DNA of 64,000 nucleotides from contig NZ_MSXW01000058.1 in the NCBI RefSeq assembly GCF_001945445.1, forward strand, positions 124,001 through 188,000. Direction: 5' to 3'. Source of the DNA: Pseudomonas sp. PA27(2017) (GTDB taxonomy: Bacteria; Pseudomonadota; Gammaproteobacteria; Pseudomonadales; Pseudomonadaceae). The position numbers were made by a program, and so were the translations under genes. Positions 1 to 9,211 of the stretch are shown here, piece by piece (within the stretch, counting starts at the first letter, position 1; every line of letters begins with the position of its first letter). The notes under the pieces were generated by a model. The model ran no database searches, had not been told where the DNA came from, and worked only from the letters and a program-made list of their open reading frames with translations.

Positions 1-317
1 GAGGGTTGCCGGGCAGACAGGCCGGCAACGCAGATCAGCGTCCAAAGTCCTTGCTCCCCCGCCAGGGGCAGCACCGTGCATTCGATGCGCGTGATCACAC
101 CGAGACAATCACGGGTCAGGCAGAGGCTACGCGACATGGCGGCGATCCTCGCAGAGACAGACCTGCAGCCTACACCCGAAGCGCCTGCCGGCAAAGGCAG
201 GTTTATACACAGAAGCTGTGGATAACCTTGTGCATGACAGGTGCGCAAGCACCTGCATGCTGCCGGCCAAAGGGCAGCAGGCGAGCCGATCAGCGATTGA
301 TCAGCTCGCCAACCACC
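1..317. other. Non-coding region downstream of asrA
   Basis: No convincing gene is seen here. The stretch holds an imperfect hairpin near the left edge (GTTGCCGG pairing with CCGGCAAC, about 4-30) and two DnaA-box-like 9-mers (see the separate entry). The long open frame on the + strand is antisense to asrA and speC and looks like a high-GC artefact. The neighbour further left lies outside the window, so a 5' leader or promoter for it cannot be excluded. Confidence 0.5.
203..225. promoter_or_regulatory. Inverted pair of consensus DnaA boxes
   Basis: TTATACACA at 203-211 and TGTGGATAA at 217-225 (reverse complement TTATCCACA) both match the DnaA-box consensus TTATNCACA. They face each other five bases apart in a region with no gene. 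Two perfect 9-mers this close are unlikely by chance in high-GC DNA. They could be a DnaA-regulated promoter element or a DnaA-titrating site. An origin is not supported, because no AT-rich unwinding region or dnaA gene is next to it. Confidence 0.45.
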
Positions 318-2786
318 CTATTCCGCCGCAGGCTTTTTCGCCCGCGGCTTCTTGGGCTTTTCCGGCAGCGCCGCGGTGAGCGCTTCCTTGGCCTGTTCGG
401 GCTTTTCTTCCTCGCCCATGCCGATCTCGGCAATCTCGCGCAGGCGCTCGACCACGCGCGCGTTCACGCTGCCCTTGGGGAAGTGGCCCTTGTCGTCTGG
501 CGTGCCGGCATCCTCACCGACCAGCAGGCTCAGCGCCTCATCCACATGGCGCACGGCATAGATATGGAACTGCCCGGCGCGCACGGCCTGCAGCACACGC
601 TCGTCGAGCATCAGGGTGGACACGTTGGAGTGCGGGATGATCGCCCCCTGCTCGCCGGTCAGCCCGCGGGCTTCGCAGAGGCGGAAGAAGCCTTCGATCT
701 TCTCGTTGACGCCACCGACCGCCTGCACCTCACCGAACTGATTGATCGACCCGGTGATGGCGAAGCACTGCTTGAGCGGCGTACGCGACAACGCCGAGAT
801 CAGCGTACAGACCTCGCCGAGCGAGGCGCTGTCGCCATCGACGTAGCCGTAGGATTGCTCCAGGGCAATGCTCGCCGAGATTTCCAGGGGGAATTCCTGG
901 GCGTAGCGGCTGCCGAGAAAACCGGTAAGGATCATCACGCCCTTGGAGTGGATCGGCTGGCCGAGGTTGACTTCGCGCTCGATGTCGACGATGCCCGAGC
1001 CGCCCGGATAAACGGTAGCGGAGATGCGCGCCGGCACGCCGAACGCCGAGTCGCCCACTTCCAGCACGGTCAGGCCGTTGCACTTGCCGATGGCCGCGCC
1101 GACGGTGTCGATGAGGATGATGCCGGCGAGCATGTCGTCGATGATCCGCGCCGAGACGCGCCCGGTGCGAGTGGCCTTGGCCTTGAGCGCACGCTCGATG
1201 TGATCGGCGTCGGTCACCGCCTCGCCGGCCAGGTTGCGGATGAAGTCCGCCTCGCTGACCAGCTGGAACAGGTCGCCGATGCGTGCCGACAGCCGCCCCT
1301 GGTGTTCGGCCAGGCGCGCACTGTAGGTGGCCAGACGCGCGACCGCGGCAGCGGTGAGCGGTGCCATGCCTTCCTCGGTGGTGCGGGTTTTCATCAGTTG
1401 GGCGAACTGCTCCAGACTGTCGTCGGCCAGCGGGATGTCTTCGTCGAAGTCGACCAGCACCCGGAACATCTCCTGGAAGTCCGGATCGGCGTCCTGCAAC
1501 GCGTAATACAGCTGGCGCGAACCGATGATCACCACCTTGAGTTGCAGTGGCACGGTTTCCGGGTTCAGGGTCACGGTGGCGATGCGGCCCAGGTCGGCCA
1601 GAGGCGACTCCATCTTCAGCTTGCGCGACTGCAGGGCGCGCTTGAGCGCCTCCCAGACGAACGGCTCGCTGAGGAATTTCTCCGCCTCGAGGATCAGGAA
1701 ACCGCCGTTGGCGCGATGCAGCGCACCGGGGCGCAGTTGGCGATAACTGGTATAGAGCGCGCCCTGGTCGGTGTTGTACTCGATGCGGCCGAACAGGTTG
1801 TCGTAGGTCGGGTGCGGCTCGAACACCACCGGCGCGCCACCATCGACATGGTGGCCGACGATCAGGCTCGGGCAGTACAGCTCTTCGAGCAGCTTACGGG
1901 TCTGGGCGTCGGGCTTTTCCACCTCGATCAGCAGGTCGATCACGCTTTTCAGCAGATCCACCTGCATGGCCTGCAGGTAGGCGCACACACCGGCGTTCTC
2001 GGCGTACTTCTCCGACAGCGGCGCCAGCAGCGGCTGCAGCGCGACGGTGATGGTTTCCTCGTTGAGCTGACGCAACTGGTTGCTGGACTCGCGCTTCCAC
2101 TGCGGCAGGCTGGCCAGCTCCTCGTTGAGGCGCTCCTCCAGGGCGGCGATATCGGCGTGGAAGCGCTCGCGGTCGGCTTCCGGCAGCTGGGCGAACTCGG
2201 CCTCGTCCAGCGCCTTGCCGTCGAGCATCGGCGTGAAGGCGATGTTGGTACTGTCGCGGTACAGGGCGATGCCGCGCTCCAGGGACAGGCGCTCGATGAC
2301 ATCCAGAGCCTGGTCGTAGCGCTTGTTGAAGGCGCGGTCAATGGCGCTCTTTTTCTGCTGGAAGGACGGATGCTCGAATACCGCCGGGAAAGTCGCCAGC
2401 AGGTTGTCGATCAGCGCGTTGATGTCGGCGATGAACTCGCCCGCCGTGCCGGGCGCCAGCTCCACGGCTCGCGGCTCGCGGGGCTCGTCGAAGTGATTGA
2501 CGTAGACCCGATCCGGTGGCGTGTCCAGGCGCTTGCCCTCGGCCTGCAGGTAACGTTTGACGAACGAGAAGCGGCCGGTGCCCGGCTCGCCCATGACGAA
2601 CACGTTGTATCCGGGGCGCGGCATCGCCACGCCGAACTGCAGCGCCTGCACGGCGCGTTCCTGGCCGAGTACACCGCGAAAGGGCTCCAGGTCATCGGTG
2701 GTGGTGAAGGCGAACTGCGTGGGCGAGAAGGGACGGGTGAGTGCATCGGGCGCCAGGCGCAGGCCGGCTGCAACGGGATCGGGCAT
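318..2786 (-). CDS. asrA: Lon-family ATP-dependent protease (AsrA-like, LonB type)
   Basis: This 822-residue protein has the layout of the AAA_32/Lon_C family: an N-terminal ATPase part with a P-loop-like GEPGTGRFSF near residue 66, a long middle region, and a C-terminal Lon protease domain. The protease catalytic serine lies in DGDSASLGEV, and the partner lysine follows in VNEKIEGFF. It lacks the classical LonA N-terminal substrate-binding domain. The P. aeruginosa homologue (PA0779, AsrA) is linked to the heat-shock and aminoglycoside stress response, so a cytoplasmic protein-quality-control role is inferred. The ATG at 2786 follows AGGATCCCCG. The C-terminus is a Lys/Pro/Ala-rich tail. It is followed by non-coding DNA and is probably monocistronic. 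Confidence 0.88.
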   Translation of the reverse strand: MPDPVAAGLRLAPDALTRPFSPTQFAFTTTDDLEPFRGVLGQERAVQALQFGVAMPRPGYNVFVMGEPGTGRFSFVKRYLQAEGKRLDTPPDRVYVNHFDEPREPRAVELAPGTAGEFIADINALIDNLLATFPAVFEHPSFQQKKSAIDRAFNKRYDQALDVIERLSLERGIALYRDSTNIAFTPMLDGKALDEAEFAQLPEADRERFHADIAALEERLNEELASLPQWKRESSNQLRQLNEETITVALQPLLAPLSEKYAENAGVCAYLQAMQVDLLKSVIDLLIEVEKPDAQTRKLLEELYCPSLIVGHHVDGGAPVVFEPHPTYDNLFGRIEYNTDQGALYTSYRQLRPGALHRANGGFLILEAEKFLSEPFVWEALKRALQSRKLKMESPLADLGRIATVTLNPETVPLQLKVVIIGSRQLYYALQDADPDFQEMFRVLVDFDEDIPLADDSLEQFAQLMKTRTTEEGMAPLTAAAVARLATYSARLAEHQGRLSARIGDLFQLVSEADFIRNLAGEAVTDADHIERALKAKATRTGRVSARIIDDMLAGIILIDTVGAAIGKCNGLTVLEVGDSAFGVPARISATVYPGGSGIVDIEREVNLGQPIHSKGVMILTGFLGSRYAQEFPLEISASIALEQSYGYVDGDSASLGEVCTLISALSRTPLKQCFAITGSINQFGEVQAVGGVNEKIEGFFRLCEARGLTGEQGAIIPHSNVSTLMLDERVLQAVRAGQFHIYAVRHVDEALSLLVGEDAGTPDDKGHFPKGSVNARVVERLREIAEIGMGEEEKPEQAKEALTAALPEKPKKPRAKKPAAE

Positions 2787-2882
2787 CGGGGATCCTTAAA
2801 TACCTCGGAGAAGTGTCTGCATTCTCGCGCTGCCCACTTCCCGCTGGCAAGGCACCAATGCCGACTGGCGCAGAAAGCAAAA

Positions 2883-2903
2883 CGCCCGCAACGGGTGCGG
2901 GCG
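2883..2903 (-). terminator. Hairpin terminator of speC
   Basis: A perfect 8-bp stem, CGCCCGCA / TGCGGGCG, with a five-base loop lies just downstream of the speC stop. In the direction of speC transcription it is followed by TTTTGC, which fits a short intrinsic terminator. Confidence 0.6.
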
Positions 2904-2921
2904 CTTGGCGATGCAGCAGGC

Positions 2922-4085
2922 TTACAGGTAGAAGGCTTTCAGCGGCGGGAAGCCATTGAATTCCACGGCGCTGTAGCTGGTGGTGTAAGCACCGGTGGAG
3001 AACCAGTACAGGCGGTCGCCGCTGGCCAGATTCAGGGGCAGGCCGTACTTGTAGTGCTCGTACATGATGTCGGCGCTGTCGCAGGTAGGACCTGCGATCA
3101 CCACTTCTTCCATCTCGCCCTTCTTCTCGGTCCAGATCGGGAACTTGATGGACTCGTCCATGGTTTCGATCAGGCCGCTGAACTTGCCCACGTCGGTGTA
3201 CACCCAGCGCTCGACGGCGGTGCGCGACTTGCGCGCCACCAGCACCACTTCACTGACCAGCACGCCGGCGTTGGCGATCAGCGAACGGCCAGGCTCGAGG
3301 ATGATTTCCGGCAGCTGGTCGCCGAAGTCTTCCTTGAGGAAACGGATGATTTCCTCGGCGTAGGTTTCCAGGCTGTTGGTGCGGGTGATGTAGTTGGCCG
3401 GGAAGCCGCCGCCCATGTTGATCATCTGCAGCTCGATGCCGTCTTCTTCCTTGAGACGCTCGAAGATCACCTTGACCTTGGCGATGGCCGCATCCCATAC
3501 GTCGATGTCACGCTGCTGCGAACCGACGTGGAAGGAAATGCCGTAGGGCACCAGGCCCAGTTGCTTGGCGAGGATCAGCAGATCCAGGGCCATGTCCGGC
3601 TGGCAGCCGAACTTGCGGCTCAGCGGCCAGTCGGCCGAGGTCGAGCCCTCGGTGAGGATGCGCACGTAGATCTTCGAGCCCGGCGCCGCCTTGGCGATGT
3701 TGCGCAGGTCGGCTTCGGAATCGGTGGCGAACAGGCGCACGCCTTTTTCATAGAAGTAGCGAACGTCGCGGGCTTTCTTGATGGTGTTGCCGTAGCTGAT
3801 GCGCTCCGGGCCGACACCGGCGGACAGCACCTTGTCGAGCTCGTAGATCGAGGCGATGTCGAAGCTCGAGCCCTTGTCGCGCAGCAGCTCGATGATCTCG
3901 ATCGCCGGGTTGGCCTTGACGGCGTAGTACACCTTGGCGAATTCGAAACCGGCGCGCAGGTCGTCGTAGGCCTGGCTGATGATCGCGGTGTCGATCACCA
4001 CGAACGGGGTTTCCTGCTGGTCGGCGAAGGCCTTCATTTTGTTGAAGGTTTCGCGTGGGTAGTAGTCTTCGACCTTGATCGACAT
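2922..4085 (-). CDS. speC: Ornithine decarboxylase, fold-type III PLP enzyme
   Basis: The product decarboxylates ornithine to putrescine, the first step of polyamine synthesis. It is a eukaryotic-like, alanine-racemase-fold enzyme of 387 residues. The PLP-binding lysine is K57 in YYAVKANP. A glycine-rich phosphate loop (MINMGGGFPA) follows, and the substrate cysteine lies in GPTCDSAD near the C-terminus. The start is placed at the second of two in-frame ATGs, because GGAG lies six bases upstream of it and nothing suitable precedes the upstream ATG at 4097. The length equals that of the P. aeruginosa SpeC family. It lies next to a chemoreceptor gene, as PA4519 and PA4520 do. A lysine/ornithine dual specificity cannot be ruled out from sequence. 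Confidence 0.9.
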   Translation of the reverse strand: MSIKVEDYYPRETFNKMKAFADQQETPFVVIDTAIISQAYDDLRAGFEFAKVYYAVKANPAIEIIELLRDKGSSFDIASIYELDKVLSAGVGPERISYGNTIKKARDVRYFYEKGVRLFATDSEADLRNIAKAAPGSKIYVRILTEGSTSADWPLSRKFGCQPDMALDLLILAKQLGLVPYGISFHVGSQQRDIDVWDAAIAKVKVIFERLKEEDGIELQMINMGGGFPANYITRTNSLETYAEEIIRFLKEDFGDQLPEIILEPGRSLIANAGVLVSEVVLVARKSRTAVERWVYTDVGKFSGLIETMDESIKFPIWTEKKGEMEEVVIAGPTCDSADIMYEHYKYGLPLNLASGDRLYWFSTGAYTTSYSAVEFNGFPPLKAFYL

Positions 4086-4605
4086 GCGGGTCTCCAAATG
4101 GCTAAACCATGAACACTAGGATTCGGGCAGTTGAACCGGGCACAGGTTCAACGTCGGGGGCGACCAATTCTGCAATCGGCCGGAAAGCCTGCTGCCAGGC
4201 CAGGAACGTCTGATCAGTTTCCCCACTTTGGTTCGCCTACTTCCCAAGGCATGTCGCCGAGAATTGCATGGCCTGAAACAGGCCGGACAACCTCTCGTCG
4301 TCAGTACTTGAGCCGAATGGATCGTTGCCAGCATGGACGTTCGGGCGCGGACTTTAAGACCATGACTCGTTCAGATCAATCAAAAATTGCCCGTGACGGA
4401 AACTGATTTTCCAGGCGTTTCGGATTCCACACGAATCGCGGCGAAATGCTGCACAGCCGCGGGCTGCACGAGCACTCACCACACCGGGGCGACAGCTTGG
4501 CACCGAGGCTTTTCAGGATGATGACTTCAAGCGTAGACGAGCCCCGGAATCGGGGCTCGCAAGGCGGCTGGCGCCAGTAGGCAGCGCAAGCCGTAGAGGG
4601 CGGGC
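4086..4605. other. 520-bp intergenic region between speC and the chemoreceptor gene
   Basis: I see no supported gene; the two short overlapping open frames here lack ribosome binding sites and recognisable domains. It should hold the speC promoter and leader, but I cannot assign -35/-10 boxes with confidence. Small hairpins are present: GGCCTG/CAGGCC at 4270-4284 and the strong stem at 4538-4559. The length and structure are compatible with a regulated leader or a small RNA, but this is speculation. Confidence 0.4.
4538..4559 (-). terminator. Hairpin downstream of chemoreceptor gene
   Basis: A perfect 9-bp stem CGAGCCCCG / CGGGGCTCG with loop GAAT lies 46 bases past the chemoreceptor stop codon. 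There is no clear T-tract on either side, so it may need Rho or may only protect the 3' end. Confidence 0.45.
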
Positions 4606-6582
4606 TTAGCGGAAGCGCTCGACTTCGCGGTGCAGGTCGGTGGCCAGGGTTTCCAGCTCCTTGGAGGTGTGCGCCAGGTTGGCGATCACTTCACGCTGCT
4701 CACCGTTGGCCAGGGCAATGCTCTGCAGGTTGCTACTCAGCACCGTGGCGGTGCTGCTCTGCTCGCTGGTAGCGGTAGTGATGGCGGCGAACTGCTCGCC
4801 AGCGGCGCTGGTCTGCTCGGCGATGTGGGTCAACGCCGCTGCGACCTTGGCGTTGAGCTCCAGGCCGTTCTGCATCAGCTGGCGGCCCTGCTCCATGGTG
4901 CTGATCGCGCTGCTGGTCTCACCCTGGATGCTGCCGATCATGCTGGAGATCTCCGTGGTCGCTTCACGGGTGCGACCGGCCAGGCTGCGGACTTCGTCGG
5001 CAACCACGGCGAAGCCGCGACCCTGCTCTCCGGCACGTGCTGCTTCGATGGCCGCGTTGAGCGCCAGCAGGTTGGTCTGGTCGGCGATCGAGGTGATGAC
5101 GCTGAGAATCCCGCCGATTTCCTGGGAACGCTGCCCCAGGCTGTCGATGACCTTGGCCGCACTGTTCAGCGAGGTGGAGATTTGCTCCAGCGCGTTGGAC
5201 GCCTCTTCCATCGAGGTGCGGCCGATGCGCGTCTGGCTGGCGTTCTCGCTGGCCATGCGCTCGGTGCTGCGCATGTTGTCGGCGATGTTCAGCGAAGTGG
5301 CGCTGAACTCTTCCACCGCACCAGCCATGCTGCTGATCTCGCCGGACTGCTGCTCGATGCCTTCATAGGCACCACGGGACAGGCCGGACAGCGCCTCGGC
5401 GCGCTGGCTGACGTTGCCGGCGGCGCTGCGAATGCGCGCGACCATGGTCGACAGCGCTTCGCTCATCTGGTTGAAGCTGCGCGACAGCTCGCCGATCTCG
5501 TCGTGGCTGCTGACCTGCAGCCGCACGCTCAGGTCACCGGCGCCCAGGGCCTGGGCCTGACGTACCAGATCGCCGAGCGGGCGCAGCTTGCGACGCAGCA
5601 GCCAGATCACTGCCAGCACGGCCAGCACCAGGGTCACCAGGCTGCCGATCGCCAACTGGCTGCCGACGCGCCAGGTTACGGCCTGAATCTCTTCCTCCGG
5701 CATGCTCGCCACCACGGTCCACGGCCCGCCAGCGAACGGCACGGCGACGCTGTAGAACTCCTGGGCGCCGTCGCTCCAGAAACCGCCCTTGCCCGGAGTG
5801 CCGAGCACCTTGGTCATGTTGCTGGTCAGTTGCTCGGGACGTTGCGCGCCATAGGGCGCCACCAGCCAATTGTTCTGGTCGTCGAGCAGGGCCAGGGAAC
5901 CGGTGCTGCCGATACGGAAGCGCTCCAGATTGGCGAACTGGGCGTTCTGCGCATCGGTGTAGTCGAAGCCGACGAACAGCACGGCGATGACCCGCCCGGC
6001 GCTGTCGCGTACCGGCGTGTACTGGGTCATGTAAAAACGCTCGAACAGCAGCGCGCGGCCCACATAGCTTTCGCCGGCCAGCAGGCGTGCATAAGCCGGG
6101 TGCTTGCGATCGAGTACGGTGCCGATGGCCCGGCCGCCGTCCTGCTTGGTCAGCGAGGTGGTAACGCGCACGAAATCTTCGCCATCACGCACGAAGATGG
6201 TCGCCACACCGGCAGTCAGGCGGCGAAATTCATCGACTTCGCTGAAATCGTTGTTCAGTTGAGTGCTGCCCAGGTACAGGGCCGGCGCCTGCAGGGCACC
6301 GACGGTCACTCGCTCGTCCGGGCTGACGCGCAGGCCGCTGCTGAAGCGGCGCTCGAACAGGCCGGCCAGACGCTGGGTGCTTTCACGCAGGCTTTCGTGG
6401 AAGGTACTCAGCTGATCGGCCAGCAGGCGTGCTTCGCTGCCCAGGTGCTCTTCGCGCGTCACCAGGTTGGCGCTGCTCAGCGAGCGCAGGGCGAATACGG
6501 TACTCACACTGATCAGCAGCACCAGCATGGCGGCGAGGGCCGTCGCCAGTTGCCAGGCGATACGGGAACGAGGTTGGTTCAT
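4606..6582 (-). CDS. Methyl-accepting chemotaxis protein with periplasmic Cache-type sensor
   Basis: A 658-residue chemoreceptor. The first transmembrane helix spans about residues 10-32. A periplasmic region of about 270 residues follows and resembles a Cache_3/Cache_2 ligand-binding domain (FVRDGEDFVRVTTSL, AVLFVGFDYTD). The second transmembrane helix lies near 306-328, then a HAMP domain, then the cytoplasmic signalling helix pair. The conserved hairpin tip contains QTNLLALNAAIEAARAGEQG. The protein should form trimers of dimers at the cell pole and control CheA. The ligand is unknown. It has no neighbouring che genes and is probably transcribed alone from the FliA-like promoter at 6645-6671. 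PA4520 is the likely positional counterpart. Confidence 0.9.
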   Translation of the reverse strand: MNQPRSRIAWQLATALAAMLVLLISVSTVFALRSLSSANLVTREEHLGSEARLLADQLSTFHESLRESTQRLAGLFERRFSSGLRVSPDERVTVGALQAPALYLGSTQLNNDFSEVDEFRRLTAGVATIFVRDGEDFVRVTTSLTKQDGGRAIGTVLDRKHPAYARLLAGESYVGRALLFERFYMTQYTPVRDSAGRVIAVLFVGFDYTDAQNAQFANLERFRIGSTGSLALLDDQNNWLVAPYGAQRPEQLTSNMTKVLGTPGKGGFWSDGAQEFYSVAVPFAGGPWTVVASMPEEEIQAVTWRVGSQLAIGSLVTLVLAVLAVIWLLRRKLRPLGDLVRQAQALGAGDLSVRLQVSSHDEIGELSRSFNQMSEALSTMVARIRSAAGNVSQRAEALSGLSRGAYEGIEQQSGEISSMAGAVEEFSATSLNIADNMRSTERMASENASQTRIGRTSMEEASNALEQISTSLNSAAKVIDSLGQRSQEIGGILSVITSIADQTNLLALNAAIEAARAGEQGRGFAVVADEVRSLAGRTREATTEISSMIGSIQGETSSAISTMEQGRQLMQNGLELNAKVAAALTHIAEQTSAAGEQFAAITTATSEQSSTATVLSSNLQSIALANGEQREVIANLAHTSKELETLATDLHREVERFR

Positions 6583-6644
6583 GAAACATCTCCGAGCTCC
6601 ATCGTCCCTGTATGGAGTAATTGAATAAATAATGATCAGCCTGT

Positions 6645-6671
6645 ACGTCGGCGAGCGCGGAGAATACTTGA
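6645..6671 (-). promoter_or_regulatory. FliA (sigma-28) type promoter for the chemoreceptor gene
   Basis: On the minus strand TCAAG is followed after 14 bases by GCCGACGT, close to the Pseudomonas flagellar sigma-28 pattern (TCAAG, spacer, GCCGATAA). It lies about 65 bases upstream of the chemoreceptor start, which fits co-regulation with motility genes. Confidence 0.55.
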
Positions 6672-6768
6672 GAGTTTTAGTGCGTCAATGGCCATCGTGA
6701 CGCTATCACCCCATTTTTTACGTGGCGTGATGAAAAACGCCTCGTAGGTGCAAGTTTTCAACGAATTT

Positions 6769-7689
6769 CTAGCGGCGCAGCTCGACCTCGGGCAATTGCA
6801 TGGCTGCGACTTCCGCGAGCAGAAACTCGGCCAACCGCTCGAAACGCTCCTGGCCGCGGCGCGACCGGGGCCACACCAGGTAATAGCTTTCGCCGCTGGA
6901 GACGGCGGTCGGCCAGGGCAGCGCCAGACGGCCCAGCAGCACATCCTCGGCGACCATCGCCAGGTCGCCGATCGACACGCCGTAGCCCCGGGCGGCAGCG
7001 ACGATGCCCAGTTCCAGGGTGTCGAACACCTGGCCGCCCTTGAGTGACACCTGATCGGTCAGGCCCATGGCCTGCAGCCAGCGGCGCCAGTCGCGACGGT
7101 CAGGCGTGGGGTGCACCAGCTCGGCCTGCTGCAGCCGGCCGACGTCCCAGGACCGTTCGCCCAGAGCGCCGGGTGCGCACACCGGAATCAGCCATTCCTC
7201 GAACAGCCGCACGCTGTGCCATTCACTGCTGAAATTACCGGCACCGAGCAACACCGCGCAGTCGAAGGGCTCATGCAAGAAGTCCACGCGGTCGAGATCC
7301 ATCCAGGCGCTGGTGAGCTGCACCTCGAGATCGGCCTGCCGGGCGCGAAACAGCGAAAGGCGCGCCAGCAGCCAGCGCATGGTCAGGGTCGAAGGCGCCT
7401 TGAGGCGCAGGGTGCCCTCCTCCACACGCAAATGCGCACAGGCCCGCTCAAGGGACTCGAAGCCCTCGCGTACGCCTGGCAGCAACAGGCTCGCCGGCTC
7501 GGTCAGGTGCAGCGCCCGGCCGCGGCGCTCGAACAGTCGGCAGGCGAAGTGTTCTTCAAGGGTGCGGATGTGCCGGCTGACGGCGCTCTGGGTAATCGCC
7601 AGCTCATCGGCGGCTCGGGTAAAGGACAGGTGACGCGCTGCGGCCTCGAAGGCGCGCAGGGCATACAACGGTGGCAGGTGCCGGCTCAC
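6769..7689 (-). CDS. LysR-family transcriptional regulator, GcvA/AmpR-like
   Basis: A 306-residue LysR protein. The N-terminal winged helix-turn-helix (residues about 6-65, LSFTRAADELAITQSAVSRH) is typical of the GcvA/AmpR subgroup. The rest is a periplasmic-binding-protein-like effector domain. The start appears to be GTG at 7689. It is divergent from a MATE pump gene, the same arrangement as PA5293-PA5294, so control of that pump is a reasonable inference. The effector is unknown. Confidence 0.85.
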   Translation of the reverse strand: MSRHLPPLYALRAFEAAARHLSFTRAADELAITQSAVSRHIRTLEEHFACRLFERRGRALHLTEPASLLLPGVREGFESLERACAHLRVEEGTLRLKAPSTLTMRWLLARLSLFRARQADLEVQLTSAWMDLDRVDFLHEPFDCAVLLGAGNFSSEWHSVRLFEEWLIPVCAPGALGERSWDVGRLQQAELVHPTPDRRDWRRWLQAMGLTDQVSLKGGQVFDTLELGIVAAARGYGVSIGDLAMVAEDVLLGRLALPWPTAVSSGESYYLVWPRSRRGQERFERLAEFLLAEVAAMQLPEVELRR

Positions 7690-7828
7690 CGCACTACCCC
7701 ATGAGTTTTAATCATGCCTGGCATCGCTATTTTCCTTTTGTGGACTTGTGCTGCAAACCGGAGAATAGCTGGCATTGCCCTTCTCCCGACAGCTCGGGAG
7801 TGCTTACCCAGCCGAAGTTTTACTCATC

Positions 7829-9211
7829 ATGAAAAGTCCCCTTGGTCACGAGCTTGGCGCCTTGCTGCGCCTGGCCGGCCCGCTGGTCTCCGCGCAGCTG
7901 GCCCATGCGCTGATGATTTTCACCGACACGCTGATGATGGCCATGCTCGGCCCGGGGCAGTTGGCCGGCGGCGCGCTGGGCGCGACCTGTTACTTCATCT
8001 TCTCGATCTTTTGCACAGGCGTGATCGCGGCGGTCGGCAGCCTGGCCGCCATCCGCCATGGTGCCGGCGATGTGAACGGCGTGACCCGCCTCATCCGCAA
8101 CGGCCTGTGGCTGGCCATGCTGCTCGGCGTCGTCAGCGCGTTGTGCCTCAATGCCCTGGGCCCGCTGTTGCCGCACTTGGGTCAGGACCCGGCTGCAGCC
8201 AGCGAGGCCATGACGTTCCTACGCCCGCTGTCGCTGGGCCTGCCCGCCTACCTCTGCTTCATGGCTCTGCGCGGTTTCACCAGCGCCATTGGCCATCCCG
8301 GCCCGGTGATGACCATCAGCATCGTCGGCACCCTTGCCAACTTCGTCATCAACTACGCACTGATCAAGGGCTGGCTGGGCGTGGACCTGGGCCTGAGCGG
8401 TATCGGCCTGACCACAGCGCTGGTCAGCAGCGCCATGGCGTTGGCACTGGGGCTGTACATCCTGATCTCGCCGACCTACCAGCGCTACCGGTTGCGCGGC
8501 GGGCTGGGTCGCCCGCAACGCGCCGAAATTCGTGATCTGCTGCGCCTCGGCCTGCCGATTGGCGGCACCTACGCCGCCGAGCAGGGGCTGTTCACCTTCG
8601 CCACGCTGTGCATGGGTGCCCTGGGCAGCGTGCAACTGGCGGCGCACCAGATCGCCATGCAGTCGGTCGCCCTGGCGTTCATCGTGCCCCATGGCCTGTC
8701 CTACGCGGTGACCTTCCGCGTCGGCATGCATTACGGCGCGGGCCGCCTGCATCTGTCGCGCCTGGCCGGCCACCTGGGCATGGGCATGGGCGCCGTGCTG
8801 ATGCTGATGTTCGCCCTGGCGTTCTGGCTGCTGCCGGAGTGGATCATCAGCCTGTTCCTCGACCGCCACGATCCGGCGTTCGCCAGTATCGTCACCCTGG
8901 CGGTGAGCCTGCTGGCGATCGCCGCATGGTTCGAGCTGTTCGATGGCCTGCAGAGCATCGCCATGGGCGCGATTCGCGGCCTCAACGACGGCCGTCTGAC
9001 CCTGGTGATCGGCCTGACCGGCTATTGGTGCATCGGCGCGCCGCTGGCCTGGCTGCTGGCCTTCCCGCTCGGCTGGGGCGCCCATGGCGTCTGGTGGGGC
9101 TTGGCCGCCGGCCTGGCGGTAACGGCAACCGGCCTGGTAGTGGGTTTTCGCTGGAAGACCACTCGCCTGCAGCGGGTGCAAGGTGCCGGCGCAGCGCCCT
9201 GCCTGTCCTAG
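7829..9211 (+). CDS. MATE-family multidrug/Na+(H+) antiporter
   Basis: A 460-residue inner-membrane protein with about 12 hydrophobic segments arranged as two similar halves, as in NorM-type exporters (LAGPLVSAQLAHALMIFTDT at the N-terminus, LGLPIGGTYAAEQGLFTF starting the second half). Such pumps expel cationic drugs and dyes in exchange for Na+ or H+. The ATG at 7829 begins MKSPLGHEL; its ribosome binding site is weak. It is not the PmpM sequence type. The TAG stop at 9209-9211 coincides with the left edge of a palindromic repeat, so the last residues (AGAAPCLS) may have been set by repeat insertion. The position matches PA5294. Confidence 0.87.
   Translation: MKSPLGHELGALLRLAGPLVSAQLAHALMIFTDTLMMAMLGPGQLAGGALGATCYFIFSIFCTGVIAAVGSLAAIRHGAGDVNGVTRLIRNGLWLAMLLGVVSALCLNALGPLLPHLGQDPAAASEAMTFLRPLSLGLPAYLCFMALRGFTSAIGHPGPVMTISIVGTLANFVINYALIKGWLGVDLGLSGIGLTTALVSSAMALALGLYILISPTYQRYRLRGGLGRPQRAEIRDLLRLGLPIGGTYAAEQGLFTFATLCMGALGSVQLAAHQIAMQSVALAFIVPHGLSYAVTFRVGMHYGAGRLHLSRLAGHLGMGMGAVLMLMFALAFWLLPEWIISLFLDRHDPAFASIVTLAVSLLAIAAWFELFDGLQSIAMGAIRGLNDGRLTLVIGLTGYWCIGAPLAWLLAFPLGWGAHGVWWGLAAGLAVTATGLVVGFRWKTTRLQRVQGAGAAPCLS

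Noticed and set aside
203..225. Chromosomal origin of replication
   Set aside because: Only two DnaA boxes, no AT-rich unwinding element and no dnaA, dnaN, rpmH or gid genes nearby.
6..4112. A 1368-residue open frame on the + strand opposite asrA and speC
   Set aside because: It is antisense to two well-supported genes, has low-complexity composition typical of GC-rich antisense frames, and no recognisable domain or ribosome binding site.
4630..6624. A long + strand frame opposite the chemoreceptor gene
   Set aside because: Antisense shadow of a gene with clear domains; no start signal or family similarity.
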